A stretch of DNA of 64,000 nt from Pseudovirgaria hyperparasitica. Lineage: Eukaryota > Ascomycota > Dothideomycetes > Acrospermales > Acrospermaceae. Location of the stretch: assembly GCF_010093815.1 (NCBI RefSeq), contig NW_022985555.1, positions 494,186 to 558,185 of the forward strand, in the 5' to 3' direction. Under the pieces are notes generated by a model. The model did not search any database, was not told the origin of the DNA, and worked only from the letters and a program-made list of their open reading frames with translations. Position 1 is the stretch's first letter. Each line of letters opens with the position of its first letter. Below are positions 23,003-34,555 of the stretch, in pieces. Position numbers and translations under genes: made by a program.

Positions 23003-23827
23003 ATGGCGGTTCTGCTAGATCTCCCGAACGAACTTCTCATCGAGATCGGCAATCACATCACGTGTCCGCGAGATGCCCTCTACTTTCTATTCACATGTAG
23101 AAGACTAGCCTACATCCTGATCGATGCGCCCGTAAAGTCTAACATCTGGTACAACAACAGCGACGCACTGGCCTGGGCTGTAAGCAATGACCGACCCGAC
23201 CTCGTCTCTCGGATGATCAAGCTTGGCGCAAACCCCATGGCTACGGATCGACAGCGAGTCTTGATAGGCCTCTCACCGGAAAGTGCGCTTATAGCTGCTG
23301 TCACACGAAGGAGGATTGGTATGGTAGAGCTTCTTACCGGAGACGAAGCTCAAAGTACGGCTGAGAAAATCGACATCAAACAGTTCGAGAGGGGCTTGAT
23401 GGCGGCCCATGATATGGTGCGGGTAATGGCTTTGAAAGAGTCCGACCAGTTGTCGCTACTACATATTCTGGTAGGCAGGCTGATCAAGCTCCTCGGACCT
23501 GATTACTTGACGACAGACACAGGCATCAGATTGTTAGAATCTGCATGCGGGGAACGTCGTGTCGACATGGTACGTCTTCTGCTGGCTAGTGCACGGGCGG
23601 GCTTGAAAGAGCTACCACCGAAGACCATATTGAAGGTCTTTACCCAGTGTGATGAGGCGGTAACAGTCGAAATCTATGACATGTTGTTGTCCGCTGGTGT
23701 CCAACTCCCGCACTTATTCAGGGTACGGAGGGGACTGGGTGCGCGGCCAAAGATGAAATCGCTACTCAAGAGATTCGGATACTCGATGATCGACGATACG
23801 GATTCTTTTTTACTACACAAGGCTTGA
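23003..23827 (+). CDS. F-box protein with ankyrin-like repeats
   Basis: Single exon, 274 aa. The frame opens 30 nt earlier at a TTG, but the first ATG is 23003 in the strong context GGCCATGGC. The F-box is at residues 3-40: LLDLPNELLIEIGNHI, then TCRRLAYILI. Ankyrin-like helical pairs follow: DALAWAVSNDRPDLVSRMI, KLGANPMATD, and later GIRLLESACGERRVDMVRLL. Role by family: substrate receptor of an SCF (Skp1-Cullin-F-box) ubiquitin ligase, with the repeats binding the client. The client is unknown. Genes of this shape are expanded in Pezizomycotina, often near HET genes as here, but a shared function is not shown. The frame is intact. Confidence 0.8.
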   Translation: MAVLLDLPNELLIEIGNHITCPRDALYFLFTCRRLAYILIDAPVKSNIWYNNSDALAWAVSNDRPDLVSRMIKLGANPMATDRQRVLIGLSPESALIAAVTRRRIGMVELLTGDEAQSTAEKIDIKQFERGLMAAHDMVRVMALKESDQLSLLHILVGRLIKLLGPDYLTTDTGIRLLESACGERRVDMVRLLLASARAGLKELPPKTILKVFTQCDEAVTVEIYDMLLSAGVQLPHLFRVRRGLGARPKMKSLLKRFGYSMIDDTDSFLLHKA

Positions 23828-26203
23828 GACAGTATCCACCATAACATACAGCGACCGAGCATTCGGGATCACACCTCGGAACTTCGAATGTTCTTGATCG
23901 CCTCCTCGGAAACGTGTATCGTAGACTCTACAGTCTTGTAAACCGTGAGAACTCGAAGCAACCAGCGTGATGCGATCTGCCGGATAATCGAGTGCTGTTA
24001 CGCAGTGACTCGGATTGAGGAGAGCCGGGCACGATCTTCGCCATACATGATACATCCCTTCCATCACGTTAAGATCCATATGGGGACTTGAATCAGCCAA
24101 CAGCGCTAGAATATGAGCCGCAATACAGCGGTGATTGCAGCGAACGCGCACACTTTGACCCGATCACGGAAGCACAAATCCGTCCAGACGCTGCTCTATC
24201 TAACACACAACAACAAGGCACCCCAAACCCGAACTTATAAAGCCTCGCCCCTCGCCCCTCGCCCAGCTACAACCAACAAACCGCCCCCCAAGACACAACA
24301 CATCCGCATCTAGACACGCAGATCACATCACATCGACAGAATCGGACGTCGTAGTCAGTCGTGGCAAAACCGACGCGATCGGCGTTCTAAAAGGAACAAA
24401 CGGCGTCCCTGTGCCCCACGTGTGCGGCCGAGCCCTTGGGGCGGGCGAGAAACTGGGGGCCTGAACTACTATTAGGGCCTGCTCCGAAGAAGTGCAGAGA
24501 TTTCGATTTACAGATATTGTAAATATCACAAACGCAGAAACTGTCCTGTTGGGTAATTATCGCGATATGATGAAACACAGCGAATATACCTCCCTCCTTA
24601 CCTCCCTTCCTTGCAGATGTAGTCTTCTACATACAAATCACACACGCTAGTGTCTCTCTAACAGTTCATCATACCCATCGCGTCCCCTTCATCCTCCCCC
24701 CTCGCGTCAACAAACGCCCTTACATCTGCTGGTCACTTTCCTTTACGTTATAACTACCCATCAGCACGTTGCTCAGTTTCCCCTCGCGCCAGTGCCTATG
24801 TAAGCACGTGTGAACCTCCGCGGATTGTGGCTTGCCAGCTAGACAGCCCTCCATCCGTCGAATGTTGGTGGCGTCGCCCTACGCGCCGCGCCGCAGGTGC
24901 GCAACTACAGTTCAATACCTGCGCGCCGTTGCGAGACAGAGATCATAGGACTCGATGTTGGATCTGTGCATCTAGATTTGTGAATCCTACGCTTTTTGTA
25001 TCGTCATCGCGGGAGGGATTTGATACTGTATCATTGCCGTCGCGCGAGGGCTTGTCTAATGGCAATTCATATCTTGGCATCAATATCGTTATTGCATGAT
25101 TCTACAATGATCAACTTCTGGATCAATCATAGGTACAAGAAAATCGCCAAACATACATATGCTTACTACATACATCCCCGCGCCCTGCATCCTCCTTTTC
25201 TCCTTCACACATCTTGTCTTGCATCTACTTATGTAACCTCATGCACGCGTACGGCGCAGTAATATTGCCTGGCCTTGCCCACTAGGACACACCCGCCCGG
25301 CCACATACACACCCGCCATCCATGACGCCCCGTTCGCTAGGGTTGGCGGAGATCGAGTCGTTCCTGTTTGGGCGGGATGAACGGGAGAGGGGAGTGGGAG
25401 GGAAGGTGGAAGAGACGGAGAGTGAAGGTTTATTTGATCTGTTCTATTATTAGGTATACGTCGGATGTTCTGGGCCTTTCGTGGGTTTGGTGCTTGGTGC
25501 TTGGTGCTTCGTACTTTGTGCTTGGACTGGAGTTTTGAACTGAACGTGATGTATGGATGGAAGGGATGGAGAGTGGAGAGGTGGTAAGTAGGTAGGTAGG
25601 TAGGTAGATATAGATATGAATGTGTATGAGTATCAATGGACGATATATATGGCGATGGTGATGGTTTGGTTGACAGTAGAGTGTCCACTGTACGATCAGC
25701 GGAACTATAAGGACAATTGAGTCAGCTTGGACATTCTGTAATCTCAATTGTACGTAGTAGAGATCCGAACCTTTGAACACTAGATGTTTAAACGACATCG
25801 CAGTACGTCACGTCACGCAGACCACAATCAAGCAACCAGCACACACATTCAACATAGCAAATCATTGTATTAGCCTCAATCCATCTATACCACCTCCTTC
25901 GTTTCTCCTTTTCCCCTATTTTTTTCCTTTCCAAACCCATGTTAATCCTTCTTAATCCCATAAACACCATCCCAATGCCCGGCCCCTAATATGTGGATAT
26001 GTATATGAATGGATGCATGCTGGAAAAACACAAGTACAAAAAGGGGACAAAACAAAAAAGCCTCATACGTAGTAAGGGCAGGGGATATTAGTATACGCCA
26101 CTTGTACACCATTATACGCCTTCGAAGCAGCGCCACTGATGCTAGATGCAAGACCTTGATGAGCCAAAAGAAAAAGGAATAGAGACAAATAACGCCCGCG
26201 CTC
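23828..26203. other. Long intergenic region, microsatellites only
   Basis: 2.4 kb. Holds C-rich low complexity near 24240-24300, a (GTAG)n microsatellite at 25584-25608, and a decayed GTGCTTG repeat near 25488-25525. Open frames here are low-complexity (Thr/Leu/Tyr-Pro-rich) by-products of the repeats. Probably includes the 3' UTR of the surface-protein gene. Confidence 0.55.
25584..25608. repeat. (GTAG)n microsatellite
   Basis: About six imperfect GTAG/TAGG tetranucleotide units, followed by TA-rich sequence. Confidence 0.85.
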
Positions 26204-29200
26204 CTATATCCGGTCCCGTCCGATATGGCTCGGATTCGCAAAGTCGCGCTCCGACATATTCGAGCTAACACGACCATACACACCACCACCACCGCCACCG
26301 CCACGCCCAAACGTACCCAGACTACTGCTCGAGCGGTTCCACGCATTACTCGTCACGCGCTCCATCTGCGCGATTCCAAGACCGCGACTAGGCGTCATGG
26401 GCGTGGGCGGGGAGCGCGAGGACGAAGTAAGCGGAACGGGCTGGTACGCAGACGCAGACGCAGACGCGGGCCCAGTAGAGCGGATAGTCCAGGACGCCGG
26501 GGTCGGGGGCGTGCGATACGGTCTGGACACGGACTGGGGCGGGCTGCGCGAGGGCTGCAGCGAGGTGTAGCCGTGGTACAGCGCGGATGGGTTGCCGTAG
26601 CCATAGCCGTTGTATGCCGCTGTGCGGGCGTCGTCGTCGTGCGCGAGGGCGTGCTCCATGTCGATGTCGTTCCACGTCGGCGCGGGCGCAGGTGTGGGTG
26701 TGGGCGAGCGGGTGACGGAGCGGGGGAAGACCGGGTGGCCGGCGATGAGCATGAGCGGGCGGGCTTCGTTGATGGAGGCCGGGTCGTCGTCGTCGGGGAG
26801 GTCGGAGTCGGATTCTGCGGATTCGCGGAGCGGTGGCAGGCGGGCGGCGTGGAGGCCGTAGGGGGTGGTGGCTGTCTGTGAGTCGAGCTCGTTGATGCTG
26901 TTCTCGTCCATCTCGGCCATGCCGCGCTCGTCGAGCATCATGGCTGGGCCGCTGGCGTGTGAGAGGCCGCCTAGGGCGCCGGACATTTCGTGGTCGGGAG
27001 ACGGGGTGTAGGCGAGTGAGGGATGGCTGCCGGCGGAGAAGGAGGTGGAGCCGTATGTCTTGCTCACCATGGGGTCGTAGAGCCAGGCTTCTTGTGGGTA
27101 GACGCCTGTGGAGGCTCGGCGGGCAAGATCGCGTCTGGCGTATGCGCGACGCACGAGGAAGCCTGCCGCGAAGATGGCGAGGAGAGCTGCGGTTCCGGCA
27201 CCTGCGGCGATTCCGGCGATGGCGGGCGGCGGTAGGTCTACTGGACCTGGGCTTCCTTCGCTTCCGTCTTGAGGCCCATCGTTCGAGTCGCCGGTGCCAC
27301 CACCGCCAATGGGGTTGATTCCCGGACTTCCTCCACTTCCGGTCGTTGCTGGAGGATTCATGGCCCCGCCGTTGCTCGGATCAATCCAGTTTGAATCTGG
27401 CGTGCTAGTCGTGGTGATTACCAGCGTGGGTGAGGGTATCACTTGAGAAGCGCCATCCACTGTCGTGCTTTCTGGTACTGGAGCGAAAGTAAAATCTGGT
27501 GGAGTCCTGGTGGATATACCGGAGGGGTAACCATTGGCACCCACGTCGTCCGATGCGCTAGTGGGTGCAGTATCAGTAGGTAAAGCACCTGTCGACTTTG
27601 CGATTGTTCTGCTGGCACCACTGTCATTTGAGGTCTCGTTTGACGGAGCTGTGGGTGATTTCGTGCTGATCGCGGCGCTGTTCCCACTCCCTGTTGGAGT
27701 GAGAATACTTGCTGAATCTCCTGTCGTAGGTGACGTGCCTGTGACAAGCTGCGTTGTTCCCGCGCTACTTGGCGTAATGACGGAAGTGCCATTGTTATCG
27801 TCCTGGAGAACACGACTGGAGCTTATTGCTGTAGGGACCACGGTTGTGACAGGCAGATTTGTGATGCTGCTATCCCCAGTTGACTGACCCGGGTTCATGG
27901 GAAGCGGTGTCGGAGATGCAGTTAGGGTCGGAAGGGGCAGCGGGCCATTGGTGACTTCAGAGATAAAGCTACCTATAGCACTCTCGACGAAGCTTGGTAG
28001 GTCGGGAACACCGGTGGGTAGGACAAAGATGGGCGTAGTGGGGAGTACCTCGGAGAAGAAGCTATTCACAGCGCTTGGGATATGTGGAAGACCGGACGGT
28101 AGAGGGAAGATAGGTGTCGTAGGAAGCAGATTCGATAGGGCGCTCTCAATGAAACTCGGGATAATTGGGATGTCGGACGGTAGTACAATAATGGGTGTCG
28201 TGGGAAATAAATCAGGTATCGCACTTTCAATGACACTGGGGATATTTGGGATGCCAGTTGGTAGGTTCAAAATGGGTGTCGTAGGAATGATATCCGGTAT
28301 GACGCTTTCGACGAAACTCGGAATATTCGGGATGCCGGACGGTAGTACAATGATGGGTGTCGTGGGAAACAGATCAGGTATCGCACTTTCAATGATACTG
28401 GGAACATTTGGGATGCCAGTTGGTAAATTCAAAATGGGTGTCGTAGGGATGATATCCGGTATGGCACTTTCGATGAAACTCGGGATGTTTGGGATGCCAG
28501 TCGGTAGAACAATGACAGGTGTCGAAGGGATCAGATTCGATATAATGCTTCCAATAGGATTGTCGCTGGGAGTAATGATCGGTGGTATTACTGGGGTGAC
28601 CTTGGATAAAAAACTGTTAACCAGAGATCCGACCGGTCCGGGGATGAGATCACTGGGGAGAGCGACGCTGGGAATGATATTTGGTGGTGTCGGTATTATT
28701 GGATCGATGAATTCGGACTTGATACTGCTATGAACAGACTGCGCAGGGCCCGGAATGATGTCGGACGGTATCGCAATCGATGGTGTTGGTGTTGGTGTGG
28801 GCGTAGGTGTAATATTAGGTGCTGGAACGCTAGGCGTTGGAATGATATTAGATGGCACTATGTTCGACGGAATGATGTCCGGGACGACGATAGAGGGTTT
28901 TGGAGTCACAATAGGCTCATCCGGCGACGGGACAACACTACTTGCAGGCTCTGGTGGTGAACTTGAGGGAGTTTCGTGCGGTGGACTTGAGGGTGCTTCC
29001 TGTGGTGGACTTGAGGGTGCTTGCTGTGGTGATGTTATGACAGGAGGTTCCTCGAGGCGACTCGTAGGTAGTGCGGGCGAGTCTGATGTAACGTCTGCTG
29101 GTATCTGCCCAGTTGCTCCGTCTGTTGCGCCATCCAGAACCGACCGGGGCGCAAGCAGTCGGTCGTCGAGGGCAGCCCATCTTGCAAGAACATTTCCAGA

Positions 29201-29379
29201 CTGAGCACGAAGGTCTGTTTCATGATAAGCAAAGGTCTGAAGTGCCGAAGAGCACCTCTGGGAAGGAGTTGGTGGATGGGATGGGTAAGGCTGAACATAC
29301 CTCGAAGTGGAGTGGCAGCTGTCTGTTGGTGCAAGCACAAGGTAGTGCAGAGCAGTAGTAAGGCCGTCTTGTCCCACAT
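26204..29379 (-). CDS. Mucin-like single-pass cell-surface protein with 27-residue repeats
   Basis: Two exons, 29379-29301 and 29214-26204, with an 86-nt intron (GTATGT donor, AAACAG acceptor); 1029 aa. Exon 1 encodes a signal peptide, MWDKTALLLLCTTLCLHQQ, with likely cleavage after TAA. Residues about 50-230 are Pro/Ser/Thr-rich. Seven 27-residue repeats follow (DNA 27959-28525), each like TTPIIVLPSGIPNIPSFVES plus IPDIIP. A Ser/Thr/Gly stalk then leads to one TM helix, IAGIAAGAGTAALLAIFAAGFL, followed by basic RRAYARRDLARRAS (stop-transfer). The cytoplasmic tail is ~290 residues, disordered, with several SPTP-type sites. The shape (signal peptide, O-glycosylatable stalk, TM, tail) matches fungal wall-stress sensors (Wsc/Mid2-like) and mucins such as Msb2, but no WSC domain or other signature is present. 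Wall sensing or adhesion is an inference. Confidence 0.85.
27959..28525 (-). repeat. Seven 81-bp (27-residue) coding repeats
   Basis: In-frame tandem array inside the surface-protein gene. Units are exactly 27 residues each. Two flavours alternate: 'TTPIIVLPSG...DIIP' and 'TTPILNLPTG...DLFP', so the first four copies form a 162-bp higher-order pair. The last copies diverge more. Confidence 0.9.
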
Positions 29380-31294
29380 TGCATATTCAAACGATTGACG
29401 ACCGCGAACGGGTTAAAGAGAAGAGAACATTTGGAGGATGGGGATGGAGAGAAGAAAGAGTACAGGCAGCAGAGAGCGAGAGACAAACAAACGGAGGACT
29501 GCAAGGCCAGGTAGATGCAGAAGATGGACAGAAGGCGGAAGGCGTCTCGGCGAGAAGACAAGACGACTGGGAATGGAGCCAAACCTTGCCAGAAACGTGG
29601 GCGGCGATCTTGGACAGGATATATTGCTAGCTAGAGAGAGAAGAGTTGTCGAGACGGCACAGTAATAGTTGGAGGATGGGACGTGCATCAAGGATCAAGT
29701 TTTGGCGTGCATGGCATGGCATGATAGCCCATCAGCATCTTTGTCGTAGTAGTTAGTGTGTAAATGTGTGTGTCTGTCCCCTTGTCCCCCCATGTTCTAT
29801 CTTGGGAGCGAGGCGAAGCATCCTGGCCTCTACTAATTAGCCTCTCTGCTGCTTGTCTCTTCTCGCGTCGCTTACTACCAACAATCGTGGCTTCTGTTGT
29901 TGCTGGTCATACCGATACTATCTACTCACTTTTGAGCAGCTACTATCATCATAGTATGTGTGTAAGTCCAAGCTCACTCCACAAGTCGCGGAACGAGTGC
30001 TGGTCTGTGGGAGTCAATGCATCTGAACCAACATCTACGCAGCCAGGGAGGCTGGACCACACACAGTGATGAATACTGCGCGCTGTGGACGTAATGTGAC
30101 TGTGCGGCCGTGAGAGAGTATTAGCATGAGCGTGTGTATATTGCCGAGGACAACGTCCATGCCTTCGCATTTGGCAGCCTTGCGTGGAGACAGCATCGCA
30201 ATGCGTGTGATGATGCCTGCTGTGAATGTGATGACTGTGATGAGCGTCAAGCGTTATACCTGATGAGTGTGTTCTTGGTCTGCTTAGGGCTTCACGCAGC
30301 ATTCCCTTCGCTCTCCTGACCAATCAACGTCGTCGAAAACAAAGGAAATAGAGCTACCCGTCCGCCTAGTCTTCATCCGGACACTATCCCCAGCCTAGAC
30401 AGGCTTTTCGGGAGCGGGATGCCCATCTTCGGACTAGCGCTGAATATCACGTTGGGAATGGAATTCTTAGCGGAATCATAAGTGAAAAGACGCCGCCTTA
30501 TGGACTTCGGCAGCTGGTCTTCCTCCACTACAACGACTATCACTACTAGTATTACTACTATTAATGTTATTAATATCATTGCTTCTACTTCTTCCAGTAC
30601 TATCGTTGCCGCTACGTACTACTGCTGACTCCAACACCAACAGCACAATATGTCCTTAATGATGCCCAGCAAAAATGCATCTATTTACCAGATAAACTAC
30701 TCTATACATACGTGCCCAGGTATTCTTCAGGCGCTATCGTAGTCTGTCATGCATCGATGGATCTGCTGCTCTGGCCCTATCCTGGCCCCCATATTCTCAG
30801 CCTGATGCTGCCAATTCATGCCGTGTTCGGTAGAATGCCCGGGAGCTCGTCCGTGCTTGAACACCCCCCTGATACTTGATCCATGACCTGGAGTCCTGGA
30901 CCATATGCTGTGCTCTGCTGTCGAATCAACGGCCAACCGTGCACGTTTGCTGAATCAAACAGAGAGATTTGTATATATACGTGTCGCCTTGTCTGACGGA
31001 GAATTTACCCGTCCCAGCCACAGATCGTGGCGCGTCCTCACATGGCTTGAGGCTTGATGCTTGATGCTTGAGCCACATTCATCTTCTAAGCTCCAACTCC
31101 AACATACTGTATCATTATTCTCTATCTATTGCGTTATATTCTGAAATATCTAAATCCATTTGGCCTCCACTCTCTGCTTCCTTCGTGCCCTTACTTTCTT
31201 CTCGGCATTCTGGAGTCTTTTCTTATCTCGGCACTTCTTCGTGCTCCTTCGGCTACATAATACAGCTCCCCCTGGGCTGGCCCCATGCTGCGGC
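29380..31294. other. Long intergenic region, nothing recognised
   Basis: 1.9 kb holding the promoter and 5' UTR of the surface-protein gene and the 3' UTR of the SDR gene. Short triplet-type low complexity (ACTACT/ATTATT) occurs near 30525-30600. No gene supported. Confidence 0.55.
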
Positions 31295-32457
31295 TCATTG
31301 CTTCTCCATACCCATTTCATACGATGTTCCCTGCTGGACCACCATCTTCGCCGTGTCGTCACGAATAAGTTCCTGAAGCCACAATGGCAACCCACGCAGA
31401 CCCGGTGCGGCTCTGGTCCAGAACAGGTTGGGCAGGAAGATTCTGCCGCGCTTGCACTCTAGAATCTGTTTCGACATGGCATCTCCAACGGTGCCGACCT
31501 TCATGATTGGTGTCTTGGATGCCTTCTTGATGTCCTCCTCAAGCTGCTCCGTCAGTCGGGTGCTGGTCCAGAGCGGGTAGACAATCGAGGTGAGAATCTC
31601 AGGGCAGTGGTACCGATGTTTCAGCTCCTGGTTCAGCGATTCATAAAACGCCGTCAGCGCTGCCTTGATACTGCAATAGTCTGATATGCCCGCAATGCCG
31701 GTGAATGCGCTCATGCTAGACACGCTCATGATGTGGCCCTTCTTCTTCTTGATCATGTCGGGCAGGAACTCTTGGATCGTGTACCATTGCGCGATCAGGT
31801 TGATGTCGAAGATGGCATGCAGAGCGCCAGGCGTAAGGTTGAGAATGTCACCCGCATTGCCGATTCCCGCATTGTTGACGAGGATAGACGGCGAACCCAG
31901 GGTGGAACGGACCTCTGTGGCAGCCTTGGCCACGGCCTCGCGGTTGCGGAGATCGCAGTTGAAATATTTGATGTTCGGAGCTGCCTTGGCTGTTGCGAGT
32001 CAGCCGCTGAGATTGCGATCCATAATGCGACATGTCGAGTGACATGACTGTGCCGCCAAAACTTACAAGCTTTGAGTTCCGCACTCAGATCCATGACATC
32101 GAGCACAGCGACCTTGACTCCCCTGAGCGCCAGGCGTTCAGCAGTCGCGGCGCCAATGCCGTTGGAGCCTCCAGTAATCACAGCCACTTCTTGCCCCCAG
32201 ACCCAGTCCTTGGTACTATCGCTGCTCCATTTCCAATTGCGCAGCGCCCATCCATTGAGGACATTGTTTATAAGCGATACAACGCCCAGCGGAACGAGGA
32301 ACTTCAGCACAGTGACAAGGATATCGACGGGTACCTTGATCGAGCCGAGCTTCTCAACCAATGGTCCTCGCACTTCCGGCGGCCCAAACGCCAGAACAGC
32401 GAGAAGAGGGCCGGTCACGAAGGGAGAGAGCACCACTTTTGGAATCAGAGAAGCCAT
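31295..32457 (-). CDS. Membrane-anchored short-chain dehydrogenase/reductase (17beta-HSD11/RDH10-like)
   Basis: Exons 32457-32067 and 31989-31295, joined by a 77-nt intron (GTAAGT, CAACAG); 361 aa. The first ATG is used; an upstream TTG extension is ignored. Residues 1-75 are hydrophobic with one or two membrane segments (VDILVTVLKFLVPLGVVSLI), which suggests ER or lipid-droplet anchoring. The Rossmann fold carries TGGSNGIG at 95-102 and NNAGIG near 170. The catalytic site is Ser ~221 (SVSSMSA), Tyr 235 and Lys 239 (DYCSIKAAL). Length and anchor resemble the classical SDR group of retinol, sterol and fatty-acyl oxidoreductases, with NAD(P)H as cofactor. Substrate not deducible. It is divergent from MTG2 with 403 bp between the starts. 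Confidence 0.93.
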
Positions 32458-32860
32458 GATGATGAAAGATGATGCAACTGGCGACAAATACCTGCGGCGA
32501 GGAGGAGAATCTTGAGAGAAATTGCTGAAATGTCACTTCGTCCGTAGTCAATATGTACGTACGGACTTCACATGAAAGCCGAGGCAGGGGTCCATTTTCT
32601 GTGTAGATCTAGTTTCACACTCGCGCAAATACGGATTCTCCGCAATACTGAATTGACTATCTCGGCATCTCGAACAGATGTTGAGAAGAACTATATCAAC
32701 GAGCAAAATCTTATACAGGGGTCAATATAGCACTACTTCATCTATCCTTGTCCCGCGCCCGTGTAACCGGGCACAGATTGGAGGATGACTAAGCCTAGCC
32801 TCGCAACTCTTCCCTAACTGGAACCACGAGCCAAAATAATCATCCTCCTCATATTCCCAC
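32458..32860. promoter_or_regulatory. Divergent promoter region of SDR and MTG2
   Basis: 403 bp between the two start codons. No specific site recognised. Confidence 0.4.
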
Positions 32861-34555
32861 ATGCCACCACCTCGGATACACCAGATCAGAGGAACACTCA
32901 CTCCGTTCCTCTATCCGCTTCTATGGGAAGAGGCGTGCGTGGGCGTCGGTCGTCGGCTGCCGAGACAGAGGACGCGTTGCTACGTGCAGCAATGCAGGAA
33001 ATATTCTACACCCACCACAACAACTCCAACGTCGCCCTCTGATCCAGCTCAATTGCCCGAGGGCAGACTCAATCCGTCACGCGACGACTACTCCATCACT
33101 CCCTTTGCAGACCGCTGCGTTCTCACTCTCGCTGCTGGGTCTGGTGGTCATGGCTGCGTAAGCTTCTTGCGCGAGAAATATATCGAGGATGGGCCCCCCA
33201 ATGGTGGAGATGGCGGGACAGGAGGAAACGTCTATATCCAGGCCGTCAGAGGCGAAACATCGTTGCATAAACTGGCACGCAGACGCACGATATTCGCAGG
33301 AAGAGGCAAGAATGGCCAAGGCAAAACCAAGGGCGGCGAAAGAGGCGAGGATGTGCTCCTCACCGTGCCAGTCGGCACCGTCGTTCGCGAAATCACTAGA
33401 CATGATCCTGTAGGAAACGAAGAGAGACGGATATTCATGGAGCAGGGAGGTCTTCAGCCGGGAGAGAATGACACAGGCTTTGAGGGTGGAAATTGGCAAG
33501 ACAAGAAATGGCTGCTCTACCCTGGTATCCCAGCCTCGAAAATTGCGTTGATGCCTATGCCAAAGGTACCACCGCCGCGAAGATCACCATTAGCTGCAAT
33601 GGAGCCCAGCGGCCCCATTCGCCTCGACCTAGACAAACCTATGGATCGGCCTATGCTGCTCGCTGCGGGTGCTGTAGGAGGTCTAGGCAACCAGCACTTT
33701 GTATCAGAAGAGTTGCGCAAACCTATGATGGCTACGCGAGGAGCAGATGGGACGAAAATATCCGTGCAGCTTGAGCTCAAGCTGCTGGCGGACGTCGCAT
33801 TGGTCGGCCTGCCGAACGCTGGGAAAAGTACTCTGCTCAGGGCGATCAGCAACAGCAATGCTCGGGTTGGCAGCTGGGCCTTCACCACGCTGCAGCCAAA
33901 CATTGGCACGGTAGTTCTAGACGACCACAAAGGCCGCCCCAAGTTGACTTTGCGCGAGACCAGCGGCGAGACTCGACCCAACTTTCTGATCGCTGACATC
34001 CCAGGACTGATAGAGGACGCACATCTCGACAGAGGACTCGGGCTGGGCTTCCTCCGCCATGTCGAGCGCGCTGCATGCCTTGCATTCGTCATCGATCTCT
34101 CTGCAGGTGACGCCATCGTCGCGCTGAACAGTCTGTGGAAGGAAGTCAGCGAGTACGAGCTGCTCCGCGAGAAACAGCTGTATGCCGAATCGCAACGAAC
34201 GGTCAACTACAAACCCTTCAACAACGATCTTGAGCATCTGTCCAACGCCGATTTTGTCACAGCGCCAGACCAGGACGCACACCCACTCCCATCCCTCGCA
34301 TTGCCTCCTCTGTCTGCCAAGCCCTGGTTCGTCGTCGCAACAAAAGGTGATCTCCCAGAAACACAGCACAACTTTGGCGCACTCCAGTCCTACATGCAAG
34401 CCATCGCGGCAGGCAGACTGCCGCATCCCTCAGGCAAGGCAAACGCCTGGAAGAGAGTGCTTCACGCTGTTCCTGTCAGTGCCATTCGCGCAGAGGGTAC
34501 CCAACGCATTGCCGAGGTCGTCGTCGAGCTGCTGCAGCCAGCGGCGGTAGCGTGA
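32861..34555 (+). CDS. MTG2: Mitochondrial Obg-family GTPase Mtg2
   Basis: Single exon, 564 aa. The N-terminal ~45 residues are Arg-rich and lack acidic residues until EEA, ending with YVQQCRKYST, a plausible mitochondrial presequence and cleavage site. The glycine-rich Obg fold starts at FADRCVLTLAAGSGGHGCVSF and includes GPPNGGDGGTGGNV. An insert of about 60 residues splits the Obg domain, as in other fungi. The G domain has G1 GLPNAGKST, the switch-region FTTLQPNIG, G3 DIPGLIEDA and the fungal G4 ATKGDLP (replacing NKxD). Role by family: GTPase for assembly of the mitochondrial large ribosomal subunit at the inner membrane. The frame is intact. No intron was needed. Confidence 0.95.
   Translation: MPPPRIHQIRGTLTPFLYPLLWEEACVGVGRRLPRQRTRCYVQQCRKYSTPTTTTPTSPSDPAQLPEGRLNPSRDDYSITPFADRCVLTLAAGSGGHGCVSFLREKYIEDGPPNGGDGGTGGNVYIQAVRGETSLHKLARRRTIFAGRGKNGQGKTKGGERGEDVLLTVPVGTVVREITRHDPVGNEERRIFMEQGGLQPGENDTGFEGGNWQDKKWLLYPGIPASKIALMPMPKVPPPRRSPLAAMEPSGPIRLDLDKPMDRPMLLAAGAVGGLGNQHFVSEELRKPMMATRGADGTKISVQLELKLLADVALVGLPNAGKSTLLRAISNSNARVGSWAFTTLQPNIGTVVLDDHKGRPKLTLRETSGETRPNFLIADIPGLIEDAHLDRGLGLGFLRHVERAACLAFVIDLSAGDAIVALNSLWKEVSEYELLREKQLYAESQRTVNYKPFNNDLEHLSNADFVTAPDQDAHPLPSLALPPLSAKPWFVVATKGDLPETQHNFGALQSYMQAIAAGRLPHPSGKANAWKRVLHAVPVSAIRAEGTQRIAEVVVELLQPAAVA

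Noticed and set aside
25239-25688. Tyr/Leu/Pro-rich 149-codon frame on the minus strand
   Set aside because: Generated by the GTAG microsatellite and neighbouring low complexity.
26225-26881. Arg-rich 218-codon frame on the plus strand
   Set aside because: Shadow of the GC-rich cytoplasmic tail of the surface-protein gene; Arg/Gly bias is typical of antisense reading.
27897-28733. 278-codon open frame antisense to the surface-protein gene
   Set aside because: It is a Gly/Met-rich mirror of the 81-bp repeats and has no domain; the sense strand has signal peptide, TM helix and splice sites.
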